From: HXMU1420-13 sp965229525
Lineage (GTDB): Bacteria; Bacteroidota; Rhodothermia; Balneolales; Balneolaceae
NCBI GenBank assembly: GCA_965229525.1
Contig: OZ245886.1
Coordinates: 1,860,001 to 1,924,000, forward strand
DNA: 64,000 bases
Direction of reading: 5' to 3'
Numbering within the stretch: position 1 is the first letter of the stretch; each line of letters starts with the position of its first letter. Shown piece by piece: positions 1 to 10,336 of this stretch. The notes under the pieces were generated by a model. It saw only the letters and a list, made by a program, of their open reading frames with translations. It had not been told where the DNA came from and did not search any database. The position numbers and the translations under genes are program-made.

Positions 1-1
1 T

Positions 2-391
2 TATAGGGCGATGAGATTTCTTGAGAATTATAAAGATTCGGAGCAGGCTAAAAACAGTGTCTATTTACATCTATGCAGCCAAAATAGACAAGAAGGATTT
101 CGTGTAATGGTACGTGCCATTCAAATTGGGATGCAGGATGGATCAATAAATAGTACCTATGATGCACAACAACTGGCACTGCTCCTCTGGTCGACATCAC
201 ACGGAGTTGTAAATATGGCTTATATGCATGAAAATGCTCAGCATTTTAAGTTACTTGATCACTTAGGAATAGATTTGGAAACAATGTTTTCCGGGTATAT
301 GAAATTGATAGGAAATGGTATTAAAGCAGACTCCCAAAAAAACTATGACTCTGAGTCATTAATTCGAAACAGTATCAATGCTGATGCGTAG
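2..391 (+). CDS. TetR/AcrR-family transcriptional regulator, C-terminal part (cut by left edge)
   Basis: The reading frame is open to the left edge, so the N-terminal helix-turn-helix is outside the window. The visible ~130 residues look like the helical ligand-binding and dimerisation domain of TetR regulators (a motif close to A-L-L-L-W-S-T-S-H-G-V is typical of this region). The stop overlaps the next efflux gene, so it is probably co-transcribed with the TolC-MFP-RND operon. The likely role is a drug-responsive local repressor of the pump. Family assignment rests on the C-terminal half only plus context. Confidence 0.75.
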   Translation, partial: YRAMRFLENYKDSEQAKNSVYLHLCSQNRQEGFRVMVRAIQIGMQDGSINSTYDAQQLALLLWSTSHGVVNMAYMHENAQHFKLLDHLGIDLETMFSGYMKLIGNGIKADSQKNYDSESLIRNSINADA

Positions 392-1892
392 TGATCACAT
401 TGCAAAAAAGATGCAAAACAATAAAATAATATCCATGAATAATAAACTAGGGGTTTGGTGCAAGGCAGCATTTCTGCTAATGGTGTCTATCTCCTTCACA
501 TCTCTACAAGCACAAGAGCAAACTGAATTAATTGCAGATTTCAAACTTAGCTTATCCGAGGCTATTCAACTTTCACTAGCAAATAATCCAGATATTAATA
601 GAGCGTTACTCGCAACGAAGGATTCCGACGAATTAGTAAAAATTGCCTATAGCGAGATATATCCCGAAATCACATCGTCGATTAACTACACCAGAAATGT
701 TGAAATACCTGTAACATTTGTACCGGGTGAATTTTTTGGCGGAGCACCTGGCACATTAATTCCTGTTGAATTCGGGACTGATAATAACTGGCAAGGTGGC
801 TTCACGGTCAATCAAACGTTATTTCGTGGGGAAACTATCATAGGACTAAGTTCGGCTACGATTTTTAAAACTGTGCAGGAAGAGAATTATCGGTTAGTTA
901 GTCAACAAATCGTTACTCAAACCAGAATAGCTTTTTATCAGGTGTTGGTAGCAAATGAGCAGTTGCGATTGCAGGAAGCTCAAATTGGTCGACTTGAACA
1001 GAATTTGAGTGAAAATGAACGCCGAAGAGATGCCGGATTAATCGATGAATATGCAGTGCTGCAAATTCAGGTGCAGTTGAGTAACCAGCGGCCACAACTA
1101 ATTGAAGCACAATACAGCGTGCTAGAAGCCTACAGAAATTTGAAATTAGTTCTTGGTCTCCCGTATCAATTAGAGTTTGAGGTTACCGGTAATCTAAATT
1201 CCTTTGACATTTTAGCAGATGAAGCTTCTGAACAAGTGAACGAAGACATTAAAGCTATTGATCAATCCAACCCATTTACTTATCAAAATGAGGTGATTGA
1301 TAACATGGTTTTGGCTCAATTTAGAGGAGATATGCGTGTGCTTGATGCTCAAATGAATTTGAAAGACAGAGAAATTACAGCGGTACGTAGTCGGTTTTTA
1401 CCTACTATCAGTGCAACGTATAATTTGCAATGGAGTGCCTCTGAACCAGATGCGCCAAATTTCTTTGAAAATGATGTTAGATTCCAAACATTAGGCTTTA
1501 ATTTAAGCCTGCCTCTATTTGAAGGATTTAGCAGAAATGCCGATGTACAACGTGTATTGATCGAGAGAAAAGATTTAGACGAACAATACAGGGCAGCTTC
1601 ACTTATCGCACAAAATGAAGTAGCATCTTCGAGTGAGGATTTAAATATGGCATTCGAAACTGCTAGTGCAAGAAAAATTGCGCTCGACCAGGCGCAAGAA
1701 GGATATGAACGAGCTCAGTTAAGATTAGAAAATGGATTGGGCTCTCAAATTGAAGTAACAGATGCTGAAGTACAGGTTCGGCAAGCTGAAGTTAATTACG
1801 CGGTTATGGTGTTTAATTATTTAACAGCGAAAGCTCAATATGATTTAGCAATCGGGAAAGTTCCGTTTGTTGATACAGAAATAACAAATTGA
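378..1892 (+). CDS. TolC-family outer membrane efflux protein
   Basis: Outer-membrane channel component of a tripartite RND pump. The product has a signal peptide ending around S-L-Q-A-Q, then two OEP (TolC-like) repeats rich in long amphipathic helices, at about residues 55-260 and 310-490. The frame opens at 378, but the signal peptide fits a start at 435 (M-N-N-K-L-G-V-W-C) or 411 better; with 435 the length is 485 aa, usual for the family. It lies between the TetR gene (short overlap) and the membrane fusion protein (overlap of the open frames), so these form one operon. Substrate is not predictable. Confidence 0.9.
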   Translation: MLMRSDHIAKKMQNNKIISMNNKLGVWCKAAFLLMVSISFTSLQAQEQTELIADFKLSLSEAIQLSLANNPDINRALLATKDSDELVKIAYSEIYPEITSSINYTRNVEIPVTFVPGEFFGGAPGTLIPVEFGTDNNWQGGFTVNQTLFRGETIIGLSSATIFKTVQEENYRLVSQQIVTQTRIAFYQVLVANEQLRLQEAQIGRLEQNLSENERRRDAGLIDEYAVLQIQVQLSNQRPQLIEAQYSVLEAYRNLKLVLGLPYQLEFEVTGNLNSFDILADEASEQVNEDIKAIDQSNPFTYQNEVIDNMVLAQFRGDMRVLDAQMNLKDREITAVRSRFLPTISATYNLQWSASEPDAPNFFENDVRFQTLGFNLSLPLFEGFSRNADVQRVLIERKDLDEQYRAASLIAQNEVASSSEDLNMAFETASARKIALDQAQEGYERAQLRLENGLGSQIEVTDAEVQVRQAEVNYAVMVFNYLTAKAQYDLAIGKVPFVDTEITN

Positions 1893-1921
1893 TTTTAAAT
1901 AGAAAGATTAGATCTACTCAC

Positions 1922-2998
1922 ATGAAAACGAAACTCACCCTTCCAATTTTTAGCATTCTTTTTGTATTTGCTGCCTGTTCTGGGGAACCGGAAGTTCAAC
2001 AGCAAGCTGAAGAACTTGTGAAAACAGTAAATGTTCGAACTTCAATGATCACCCCAAACGACTTTAATAGTTTTGTTAGAGTTGTTGGTACGGTTGAAAC
2101 TAGCGACGATATCATGATCTCTGCTGAAGTTAGCGGAAAAGTAACCCGCTACAATGTCGAAGAAGGCGAAAGCGTGCGTGCCGGCGAAACCATTATAAAA
2201 ATTGATGATGCCAAGCTGAAGCAAGAAGAAGCTCGTTTAGAAGCACTTACATCTCAGGCTCGCGAAAACTATGAGCGACTCAAAAAAATCTATGAGGAAG
2301 ACGGAATTGGATCCGAAATCGATTATCTGAATGCTAAATATGCTTTTGAACAAAGTGCATCGTCGCTTGAGTCGATTAAAGTTGATTTGGCGAACACAAA
2401 CATTAAAGCACCATTTTCCGGAATCGTAGAAGAAATTATGTTCGAAGTTGGGGAGATGGTTAGCCCGGGAGCACCTACGGTTCGTCTAATTGGTGATGAA
2501 AACTACAAAATTACTGCTGGGGTACCTGCTAGATATGCAAATGCAATTGGTGAGGGTGATGAGGTTGATGTTTGGTTTGATACTCAAACAGCAGATACTG
2601 TTAAAGAGCGCATCACATTTGTTGGTAACTCAATAAATCCACAAAATAGAACCTTCAGAATTGAAATAGATTTAGATGATACCGAAGGCATGAAAGTAGA
2701 CATGATTGCAAATATCAGATTACTAACCCTCAATCAAGAGAATGTAATAGTAATAAGCGAAGAGTTTATTTACAGTAAAGATGGTAGATATGTCTCTTAC
2801 GTTATTGATGAAAACAACGAAGGTAAGGCAATAGCAAAGGAAAAAGTGGTTACACTGGGACCTTCCTATAAAAGTAACGTAGTGGTTGAATCAGGATTGG
2901 AACCAGGTGAAGAGCTGATTACCATTGGCTCAGCATTCCTTAATAACGGAATGAGAATTAATGTTGTAGAAACTAGCAGCGCGCTAGCTGCGCAATAG
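1922..2998 (+). CDS. RND efflux periplasmic adaptor (membrane fusion) lipoprotein
   Basis: HlyD/AcrA-type adaptor linking the inner-membrane RND pump to the TolC-like channel. The frame is open from 1889, but the start at 1922 gives a proper lipoprotein signal with lipobox F-A-A-C (Cys19), so that start was chosen (358 aa). Two lipoyl half-motifs are visible (S-A-E-V-S-G-K-V near residue 60 and I-K-A-P-F-S-G-I-V near 160), separated by a helical hairpin, then a beta-barrel region. It lies 29 bases after the TolC gene and 9 bases before the pump gene. Confidence 0.92.
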   Translation: MKTKLTLPIFSILFVFAACSGEPEVQQQAEELVKTVNVRTSMITPNDFNSFVRVVGTVETSDDIMISAEVSGKVTRYNVEEGESVRAGETIIKIDDAKLKQEEARLEALTSQARENYERLKKIYEEDGIGSEIDYLNAKYAFEQSASSLESIKVDLANTNIKAPFSGIVEEIMFEVGEMVSPGAPTVRLIGDENYKITAGVPARYANAIGEGDEVDVWFDTQTADTVKERITFVGNSINPQNRTFRIEIDLDDTEGMKVDMIANIRLLTLNQENVIVISEEFIYSKDGRYVSYVIDENNEGKAIAKEKVVTLGPSYKSNVVVESGLEPGEELITIGSAFLNNGMRINVVETSSALAAQ

Positions 2999-3007
2999 AG
3001 GTTATCT

Positions 3008-6000
3008 ATGGGTAACAATACATCAAATGGTGCCCCAATAAATGGGAATGGAGCACAGCAAGAAAATGAACGTAAAGAATTTTGGTTAAGCTCTTTTTCT
3101 ATCAATAACCGAATTAGTGTGATGGTATTGATTGTACTCGTAGCTGTGATGGGGGTAGTATCTTATATCACCATTCCAAAAGAGTCTTTCCCAAGCATTA
3201 CGGTACCAAATATCTTTGTAGTAACTATTTATCCGGGTGTTTCACCGGAGGATATGGAAAGCCTGGTTACAAGAAAGCTGGAAGATGAATTAAGTGGAAT
3301 TTCTGAAGTTAAAACGATGACGTCCACTTCCTCAGAAGGGTATTCTAACATTAACCTGGAGTTCGATACCAATGTTGATATTGAAGACGCACTACAGAAA
3401 GTCCGGGAAAAAGTTGACCTGGTAAAACCAGAACTCCCCGAAGATGCCGAAGAACCAACGGTTCAGGAAATCAATTTTGCCGAATTTCCGATAATGAACG
3501 TGAATCTTTCCGGCGATTACGATGAAGTAATTTTAAAGGAAATTGCAGAAGATCTTCAGGAGAAAATTGAGGCAGTTCCAACTGTACTTGGAGTAGATTT
3601 AACCGGTGGACTAGAACGTGAAGTTCAGGTTGATGTAGATCTCCCAAAATTGAAATACTACAATATTAGTTTTGGTGATATCATTGGAGCAATTCAAAAC
3701 GAGAATGTTACTATTCCAGGAGGGGATATTACCGTTGGCACCAAAAAGTTTTTACTTCGTGTACCAGGGCAATATGAGGATACATCTCCTCTTGAAGACA
3801 TAGTTGTAAAGGGCGAAAATCAAACGCCAATTTATGTGCGCGATGTAGCCGAAGTAACTTTTGGTTTCCAGGAGCGATCTACCTACTCAACGTTGGATGG
3901 CTCTCCGGTGATTACACTTGGTGTGAAGAAGAGAACAGGTGAAAACATTCTGGATACGGCAACAGAAGTAAAGGCTATTTTAGAAGCCGAACTTCCTCTT
4001 TTACCACCAACAACAACATATAAGATCACCAACGATCAAAGCAAAGATGTTGTAAGCATGGTAAGTAACCTGGAAAACAACATTATTTCAGGTCTTTTAC
4101 TTGTAGTTGGGGTTTTACTTTTCTTTTTAGGCGTTCGAAATTCATCATTTGTTGGTATTTCTATCCCAATGTCGATGTTCCTATCATTCATATTGTTGAG
4201 TATTATTGGAATAACCATGAATATGGTGGTGCTTTTCTCACTCATCCTTTCATTGGGGATGCTGGTTGATAATGCCATTGTAGTAGTAGAAAATATCTAT
4301 AGGTATTTAGAAGAGGGATACGATAATTTCGAAGCAGCTAAAAAAGGGACAGGTGAGGTTGCACTTCCAATCATCACGGGGACATTTACCACAATCGCGG
4401 CTTTTGCACCAATGGTATTCTGGCCTGGAATTACAGGTGAGTTCATGAGCTACCTCCCAAAGACACTCATCATCACTTTAGGTAGTTCTTTATTTGTAGG
4501 ATTGATCATCAACCCTGTGATTTGTGCATTGTTCATGAAAGTTGAACACGACAATAACCGAAAAGTTAGTTTCAGTCATTTTGGGAGAGTTTTCACCACA
4601 ATTGTTGCAGCTTTTATTGCACTAATCTTGATCGCATCAAGCCCGATGACCTGGACGATGCTACTACTCATGGCGTTCATTTTATGGGGTATCAATAGAG
4701 TATTCTTAAATCCTATTGGAAAATGGTGGCAACTATCCGGTTTAAATACACTAATTGGATTTTATGAACAAACCATACGCTGGGCATTAAAAAGATGGGC
4801 GATTGTAGCTTTTGGTTTAGCTCCCACTGCTTTTATTTCTGCAATAGTATTATTGTTCATTTTCCCGGTAGGTGTGGAATTCTTCCCAGAAAACATCCCA
4901 CCTCGTGATGTATACGTTCAGGTAGAAGCCCCTGTTGGCTCCGACGTTGATTTCACCAAAGATATTATTGATGAAATTCGCTACGATATTCCATACATCA
5001 TAGATAATATGGATGATGTGAATTCAGTATTAGCTACTTCCGGTGCTGCAATTAGTGCCGACGTTGGTGGCGGCGGTGGAAATTCTACGCATTTAGGAAC
5101 TGTAGCTTTAAACTTTAGAGATTTCCAGCAACGTGAAGGGGATGTTTTTGCATACATGGAATCCATGCGAAATGCACTGAGTGGAAAGATAGTTGGTGCA
5201 GAAATATCTGTTGAAAAACCAGCGGATGGTCCCCCAACCGGTAAGCCAATCAACCTCGAAATTTCCGGTCCAGACATGGATCAACTCACTTTGGCATCAA
5301 ATGATATACTTCGAATTCTTGAAGAAGACTCCATCTATATAAAATTAGATGGGCTAGAATCTGATTTACCCGAAGCAAGGCCTGAAATTAAAGTCACCGT
5401 TGATAGGGAAAAAGCTGCTTTATACGAATTAAATACGAATTCAATCGGATTTACTATTCGTCAGGCGATCAATGGGGTTGAAGCCTCAAAATTTCGTGAT
5501 GGAAAGAACGAGTATGACATTGTTGTTCGTTTGAGTGATGAGTACCGTGATGATATGAGCACCCTGGGTGATTTAACAATCTTCCATGAAGGTACTCAAA
5601 TTCCACTATCTGAAGTTGCAAGCTGGGAAGTAAGCGACGGTTTAGGTGGTATCAAGCATAAAGAATCGGAACGAGTAATCACCATTAGTGCAGATGTGCG
5701 TGCTGGTTATCAGGCGAATGCTGTATTAACTGAAGCGCAAGGTGTACTAGCTGAGTATCTAAACGGAATGCCAACGGGTTATTCGCACAGTTGGACCGGC
5801 CAACAACAGGAACAGGATGAATCTTTTGATTTCCTCGGCAGAGCATTCATCATTGCGGTGTTTCTCATTTCATTTATTCTGGTTTCTCAATTTAACTCTG
5901 TAGTTAAACCGTTGATCATTTTAAGTTCTGTGATTATGTCTACTGCAGGCGTTTTTTACGGTCTGGTGATGTTCCAAATGGCATTTGGTTTGATGGCTTT

Positions 6001-6481
6001 CCTTGGGGTTATTTCACTTGCAGGGGTGGTTGTGAATAATGCAATTGTACTTATCGATTACGTTGATATTCTTAGAACTCGGGATGGACTTGGTCTTAAA
6101 GAAGCTCTCATTCAGGCAGGAAAAGTTCGTTTCCGACCAGTAATTTTAACGGCAGTTACAACAACACTCGGTCTTGTGCCATTAGCGGTAGGATTCAACT
6201 TCGACTTCATAGTACTAGTTGGAAACCCAATTGAATTTTTCACAAACCTAAGTGATTATATTTATATGGGTGGTGAACAGGCTGCATGGTGGGGACCAAT
6301 GGCAATTGCAGTAATTGTTGGGTTGTTATTCGCTACTGCATTAACCCTTATTCTGGTACCTGTTTTATACTATATCTTTGAGAGAGCAAGTGTTCGATTC
6401 AAAGAATTAATGTATAATAAAGAGGAAGATATCTCAGCACCCGAAATAAGCTATCAGGCTCAAGAAGCTGTTTCAAGCTAG
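3008..6481 (+). CDS. RND-family efflux transporter permease
   Basis: Proton-driven inner-membrane pump of the AcrB/MdtB type, the energy-converting part of the tripartite system. Visible features are a first membrane helix near residues 30-50, the long periplasmic porter domain with P-G-V-S-P-E-D-M-E, the TM4 motif L-V-D-N-A-I-V-V-V-E-N near residue 420, and a second block of helices with V-V-N-N-A-I-V-L-I-D-Y-V-D near 1015. At 1157 aa it is longer than the usual ~1040. Extra hydrophobic segments sit at about 530-575, and an extra stretch at about 1060-1095 precedes the last helix. A Shine-Dalgarno AGAGG is centred at 2999, six bases before the ATG. Substrate is unknown. Confidence 0.95.
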   Translation: MGNNTSNGAPINGNGAQQENERKEFWLSSFSINNRISVMVLIVLVAVMGVVSYITIPKESFPSITVPNIFVVTIYPGVSPEDMESLVTRKLEDELSGISEVKTMTSTSSEGYSNINLEFDTNVDIEDALQKVREKVDLVKPELPEDAEEPTVQEINFAEFPIMNVNLSGDYDEVILKEIAEDLQEKIEAVPTVLGVDLTGGLEREVQVDVDLPKLKYYNISFGDIIGAIQNENVTIPGGDITVGTKKFLLRVPGQYEDTSPLEDIVVKGENQTPIYVRDVAEVTFGFQERSTYSTLDGSPVITLGVKKRTGENILDTATEVKAILEAELPLLPPTTTYKITNDQSKDVVSMVSNLENNIISGLLLVVGVLLFFLGVRNSSFVGISIPMSMFLSFILLSIIGITMNMVVLFSLILSLGMLVDNAIVVVENIYRYLEEGYDNFEAAKKGTGEVALPIITGTFTTIAAFAPMVFWPGITGEFMSYLPKTLIITLGSSLFVGLIINPVICALFMKVEHDNNRKVSFSHFGRVFTTIVAAFIALILIASSPMTWTMLLLMAFILWGINRVFLNPIGKWWQLSGLNTLIGFYEQTIRWALKRWAIVAFGLAPTAFISAIVLLFIFPVGVEFFPENIPPRDVYVQVEAPVGSDVDFTKDIIDEIRYDIPYIIDNMDDVNSVLATSGAAISADVGGGGGNSTHLGTVALNFRDFQQREGDVFAYMESMRNALSGKIVGAEISVEKPADGPPTGKPINLEISGPDMDQLTLASNDILRILEEDSIYIKLDGLESDLPEARPEIKVTVDREKAALYELNTNSIGFTIRQAINGVEASKFRDGKNEYDIVVRLSDEYRDDMSTLGDLTIFHEGTQIPLSEVASWEVSDGLGGIKHKESERVITISADVRAGYQANAVLTEAQGVLAEYLNGMPTGYSHSWTGQQQEQDESFDFLGRAFIIAVFLISFILVSQFNSVVKPLIILSSVIMSTAGVFYGLVMFQMAFGLMAFLGVISLAGVVVNNAIVLIDYVDILRTRDGLGLKEALIQAGKVRFRPVILTAVTTTLGLVPLAVGFNFDFIVLVGNPIEFFTNLSDYIYMGGEQAAWWGPMAIAVIVGLLFATALTLILVPVLYYIFERASVRFKELMYNKEEDISAPEISYQAQEAVSS

Positions 6482-6507
6482 CTTAAATTCACTATACATT
6501 GAAAACT

Positions 6508-6531
6508 AAAGGGGCGAATAGCCCCTTTTTT
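6508..6531 (+). terminator. Rho-independent terminator of the efflux operon
   Basis: A GGGGC/GCCCC stem with a five-base loop (GAATA) is followed by a run of T, 27 bases after the RND pump stop. It ends the TetR-TolC-MFP-RND operon. Confidence 0.9.
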
Positions 6532-6582
6532 AATTATGGAAATCCTATCTTTTCACACCAAAAAACTGAATAATTATATATA

Positions 6583-6990
6583 GTGATTCAACGACTTCAA
6601 ACTGTTTTTCTAGGTCTCTCAGTTCTACTAACCGGTGGAGCGTTTTTTACTCCAATTTATAACCGCGCAATGGAAGATCCGCAGTTATGGATTGGTTATG
6701 GATTGGCAATCTCATTAACTCTTGCAATAATCGTAACAATAGGCACGATTTTCTTATTTAAAAATAGAACAAACCAGATGGTTTGGGTAAAGCGCGCGAT
6801 GCTGATTCAGGTCATTGGAATGGGTTTTTGTTTTGGTGTACTATTATCTCTTGGCGGTATTGGAACGTATTTGTGGGATGAAGCTCTGGGTACAGGTTTG
6901 GTAATTCTGGGTTTTTTATCACAATTACTTGGGCTTCGTTTTATTCATAAAGACGAAAAACTAGTTCGATCAATTGATCGAATTAGATAA
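6583..6990 (+). CDS. DUF4293 family membrane protein
   Basis: Small integral membrane protein (135 aa) with four predicted helices. It begins M-I-Q-R-L-Q-T-V and ends with a charged tail resembling D-E-K-L-V-R-S-I-D-R-I-R. Both ends are characteristic of the DUF4293 family common in Bacteroidota; its function is unknown. The start codon is GTG. The stop overlaps the next ATG by one base (TAATG), so it is translationally coupled to the EamA transporter. No catalytic residues are evident. Confidence 0.8.
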   Translation: MIQRLQTVFLGLSVLLTGGAFFTPIYNRAMEDPQLWIGYGLAISLTLAIIVTIGTIFLFKNRTNQMVWVKRAMLIQVIGMGFCFGVLLSLGGIGTYLWDEALGTGLVILGFLSQLLGLRFIHKDEKLVRSIDRIR

Positions 6991-7895
6991 TGAATGCCAC
7001 GGAATCTTTTTCTAAACTAAAGGTATATGGCCTGTTAGCCTTTGGAATCTCTGCAATTGGATTCTCCCCAATTCTGGTCAAGGTAGCAACCGATTCTTCG
7101 CCATACTTAATTGCTGCAGTTCGTACCAGTTTTGCTTTCCTATTGTTGATTCCTCTTTATTGGTCGCAGAAAACAAATTCAGAAATCAGGTCGGTATCAA
7201 AGAAAGAACATGCACTGGTAGCAATTTCAGGAGTTTTACTTGGACTTCATTTAATAGCGTGGATTAGTTCTATCTACTTTACATCGATTGCCTCGGCATC
7301 AGTATTAGTAACCATTCACCCGATTATCATCATCGTATTCGAGCGTTTTGTTTTCAGAACGAAGTTTCGCGGCTTAGTCTGGTTAGGTGTAATCGTTGCA
7401 TTCATTGGTTCAGTAATAATTGGATATTCTGATTACGATGGAAATGCAGAATACGCTAATCCCTTATTAGGAAATGGACTTGCCGCATTTGCTGCAGTGA
7501 TTTTCGCCGGATATTTCTTAATTGGAAATCGAATAAGGCAACGAAGAAACTGGTTTGATTATGTATTCCCTGTATATGGATATGCTGCGCTAACCTGTAT
7601 TTTAGCCATGCTACTGGTCGATGGACTCGAACCTGAAATAACACTTCTAGTTGTGTTAGTTGGTTTTGGGCTAGCCATTGGGCCTCAAATCGCAGGCCAT
7701 GGCTCGCTGAATTATGCAGTTAAATATATTTCGCCCACCTTGCTTTCCACCTTAATTTTATTCGAACCGGCAGTGTCTTCAATAATGGCCTATTTATTTT
7801 TTGGTGAAGTACCACTGATTCTAACCCTTTTTGGTATGGCAGTAGTATTGATTGGTATTGTCCTGACCTGGACAAAAACTGAAAGTACTTCTTAA
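6990..7895 (+). CDS. EamA/DMT-superfamily transporter
   Basis: Drug/metabolite transporter-type permease with about ten membrane helices in two EamA repeats (residues ~12-145 and ~160-295). The 301-aa length is typical. The first repeat contains P-Y-L-I-A-A-V-R-T and the second E-P-A-V-S-S-I-M-A-Y-L-F-F-G-E, both recognisable EamA signatures. Members export amino acids or other metabolites; the substrate cannot be deduced. It is coupled to the upstream DUF4293 gene and converges with the TonB receptor gene, with a four-base overlap of the 3' ends. Confidence 0.9.
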   Translation: MNATESFSKLKVYGLLAFGISAIGFSPILVKVATDSSPYLIAAVRTSFAFLLLIPLYWSQKTNSEIRSVSKKEHALVAISGVLLGLHLIAWISSIYFTSIASASVLVTIHPIIIIVFERFVFRTKFRGLVWLGVIVAFIGSVIIGYSDYDGNAEYANPLLGNGLAAFAAVIFAGYFLIGNRIRQRRNWFDYVFPVYGYAALTCILAMLLVDGLEPEITLLVVLVGFGLAIGPQIAGHGSLNYAVKYISPTLLSTLILFEPAVSSIMAYLFFGEVPLILTLFGMAVVLIGIVLTWTKTESTS

Positions 7896-10336
7896 AATTG
7901 GTAAGTAACTGAAATTGTAAAATTGCGCCCCATTCCATCTAGGCTACTTGAATGCTCTCGATAAGCTTCATCCATCAAGTTGTCAGCAATAAATTTTACT
8001 ACAAAATTTTCTTCCGGATATAGATTAACCAGCAATTGCAGGTTTACAAATCCATCGGTTCCATTTTGGGAAACACGATTATCGTTCTCCTCGGCGGGTG
8101 AAATTCTGCGATGTGCAAATGCATAACGTGCTTGAGGGCGGATGGAGATATTTTCTGCAGGAGTGTAATCAACGTAGAACACGCCATTCGCAGGTGGGAT
8201 TCGGTCTACAGGCTCTGTTGAGCCATCAATATTAAGTAGATTTCCCCATGCATAGGTGAATGTAAGGCCGGTTTTTACATAATCATTATTCGTGTACGAG
8301 CCGGCAAATTCAATCCCCAGTAAATCCATAGAGTTTGCATTTACATTTCGCACTTCATTAAATGTTTGCCAGTTGAAAGTCACACTATCGGATGGGATGA
8401 CCTCGCCAAAATCATTAACACGGTTTCCGGTTTCAACTCTGGTAATTTTATCAGAATAATGTAGCCAGAACGTATACATCTCTAAGCTATAAATACTGTT
8501 ATCGAACATTAATCCGATGTCGATATTACGAGTTGTTTCCGGTCTTAAATCAGTACTTGGTGTTTGAAATTGATTGGTACTTCGAATGCCTATCTCGGAT
8601 AAATCAGAAATGTTTGGCGCCCTAAATCCAGTTGAAATATTACTTAATAAAGCCAGATCATCAGTCAAATTATAACTGAGACCTAAAGCATGAGTGATCT
8701 GCCCAAAGGCATCTGAATATGCACTGAATTTTCTATCTGAGTTAAGACCTTCAAAAGGAATATTAGCATACGTATGAGAAAATCGAGCGCCATATTCTAG
8801 CGTAAATCTATTTGACGGTGCAAAGTCTATTTGAGCAAAAATCCCGGAAAGAACATATTCCGAACCATTGGGATAGCGAGGCAATCGTTCCAGACCAAAG
8901 CTTGAGTACCTGCGACTACGTACATAGTCATACGATATATCGCCGCCCCATTTCAGGTAAAAATTATGGTTTATTTTTGACTGAATATCTACCGACATTA
9001 ACCATTGATTGCTTGAGCTTCTGTCGAAATTTGTAGTGTCGTTAATTGAAAAAGAATAGTCTCTATCTTCGGTATTGATTGAAAACGCAGGTGGGTTCGT
9101 TAAATCGAAATCTTGTTGTTTTCTGAAATCCTTTAGACGAAAAAACCCTGCCTTAACACCCACATTTTGAAAGGTTGGATTCTCATTAATCTGTCTAAAC
9201 TCAATAGTATTTCCCCAGAATACAAGTGGTGATGTATTTGAGTAATATCCATTTCTAGGGCGTAATCCATCTTGCGCGTTCTCGATACTAAATCCGAGAG
9301 TTTGTCGGTCTAAACGAGGGGCATCAGGTATCTGGCCAGTATAGCTCACCAAAGTTAAATTGGAGCTATTTGACGTTTTAATGTTTGATGATAGTTGAAA
9401 AGATTTGAATTGATAATCAGCATTCGACAAAGTCTCATCATATGGAAACCATAACGACTCATCAGATTTTTCACTCATATTGTAGTAATCATAATCACGA
9501 AAACTACCCCCAGCGAATAATGTAAAAGTTGGCCCCTGGTAAGCGAGTTTCCCATGAATACTCTTTTCACCATTACCTTCAAAATTCAAGAAAGATGAGA
9601 CTTCTCCGGAAACGTCTTTATCATAACTAAACTTTTTAATTATGGGCGAGATGTTTACACCTCCTGAGAGTGCATCACTACCATAATAAACAGACACTGG
9701 CCCACGGTAAACATCAAGTTTGTTAATCAAAAATGGATCTATAGCTCCGAAATATTGATTCTGTCCAGATCGCACAAAACTAGGATTCATTCGAAATCCA
9801 TTAAATAGATATAAAACATCCCTTCCTGCGCGGCCACGTATGTACAAACTTCCTTGTCCAACGCTTGTCTGTTGAACATAAACTCCAGTCTCGGCACGTA
9901 ATAGTTCTACAGCTGTAGTAACCGATTTATTAGAAAGTTGCTCGATACTAACAGTACTTCGAGCGATTGGAGAAGAGTTAGTTATTGGATTAATTGTACG
10001 ATCCGGAACAACAATAATCTCTTCTAAATCCATTACAACTTGTTGCAAATAAATAATTTGATTGGTATCAGGCTGCTGAATTAAAATGGAAATGGTTTCA
10101 AAACCAAGAGCAGAAAATTGAACCTCAATAGGGAATGTGCTCCATTCAATAAAAAACCGCCCATCTTCATTTGTACTTGTACCGGTTAATTCATTTAGTA
10201 TATTAATATTAACATCTGCAATTGGTGTAAGGTTTGAAGGATCTTTAACTATTCCACCAATTTGTGCAAAAGCTGAACTGCAACAAAAAAAGACGATCAA
10301 TAAAACAGGTAGAAACCGTTGTAGCAATGTTTGCAT
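7892..10336 (-). CDS. TonB-dependent outer membrane receptor with CarboxypepD_reg-like domain
   Basis: Outer-membrane active-transport receptor, 814 aa. Order: signal peptide (cleavage near A-F-A-Q), a carboxypeptidase-regulatory-like beta domain (about 25-105), a TonB-box-like stretch (E-E-I-I-V-V), a plug domain (about 125-235, with I-R-G-R-A-G and G-P-V-S-V-Y-Y-G-S-D-A-L-S-G-G-V), and a beta-barrel ending in an aromatic residue (Y-Q-F). It transports a chelated metal, vitamin or similar ligand with TonB/ExbBD energy. No neighbouring uptake genes identify the substrate. The 163-base region upstream separates it from the divergent MltF-like gene. Confidence 0.92.
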   Translation of the reverse strand: MQTLLQRFLPVLLIVFFCCSSAFAQIGGIVKDPSNLTPIADVNINILNELTGTSTNEDGRFFIEWSTFPIEVQFSALGFETISILIQQPDTNQIIYLQQVVMDLEEIIVVPDRTINPITNSSPIARSTVSIEQLSNKSVTTAVELLRAETGVYVQQTSVGQGSLYIRGRAGRDVLYLFNGFRMNPSFVRSGQNQYFGAIDPFLINKLDVYRGPVSVYYGSDALSGGVNISPIIKKFSYDKDVSGEVSSFLNFEGNGEKSIHGKLAYQGPTFTLFAGGSFRDYDYYNMSEKSDESLWFPYDETLSNADYQFKSFQLSSNIKTSNSSNLTLVSYTGQIPDAPRLDRQTLGFSIENAQDGLRPRNGYYSNTSPLVFWGNTIEFRQINENPTFQNVGVKAGFFRLKDFRKQQDFDLTNPPAFSINTEDRDYSFSINDTTNFDRSSSNQWLMSVDIQSKINHNFYLKWGGDISYDYVRSRRYSSFGLERLPRYPNGSEYVLSGIFAQIDFAPSNRFTLEYGARFSHTYANIPFEGLNSDRKFSAYSDAFGQITHALGLSYNLTDDLALLSNISTGFRAPNISDLSEIGIRSTNQFQTPSTDLRPETTRNIDIGLMFDNSIYSLEMYTFWLHYSDKITRVETGNRVNDFGEVIPSDSVTFNWQTFNEVRNVNANSMDLLGIEFAGSYTNNDYVKTGLTFTYAWGNLLNIDGSTEPVDRIPPANGVFYVDYTPAENISIRPQARYAFAHRRISPAEENDNRVSQNGTDGFVNLQLLVNLYPEENFVVKFIADNLMDEAYREHSSSLDGMGRNFTISVTYQF

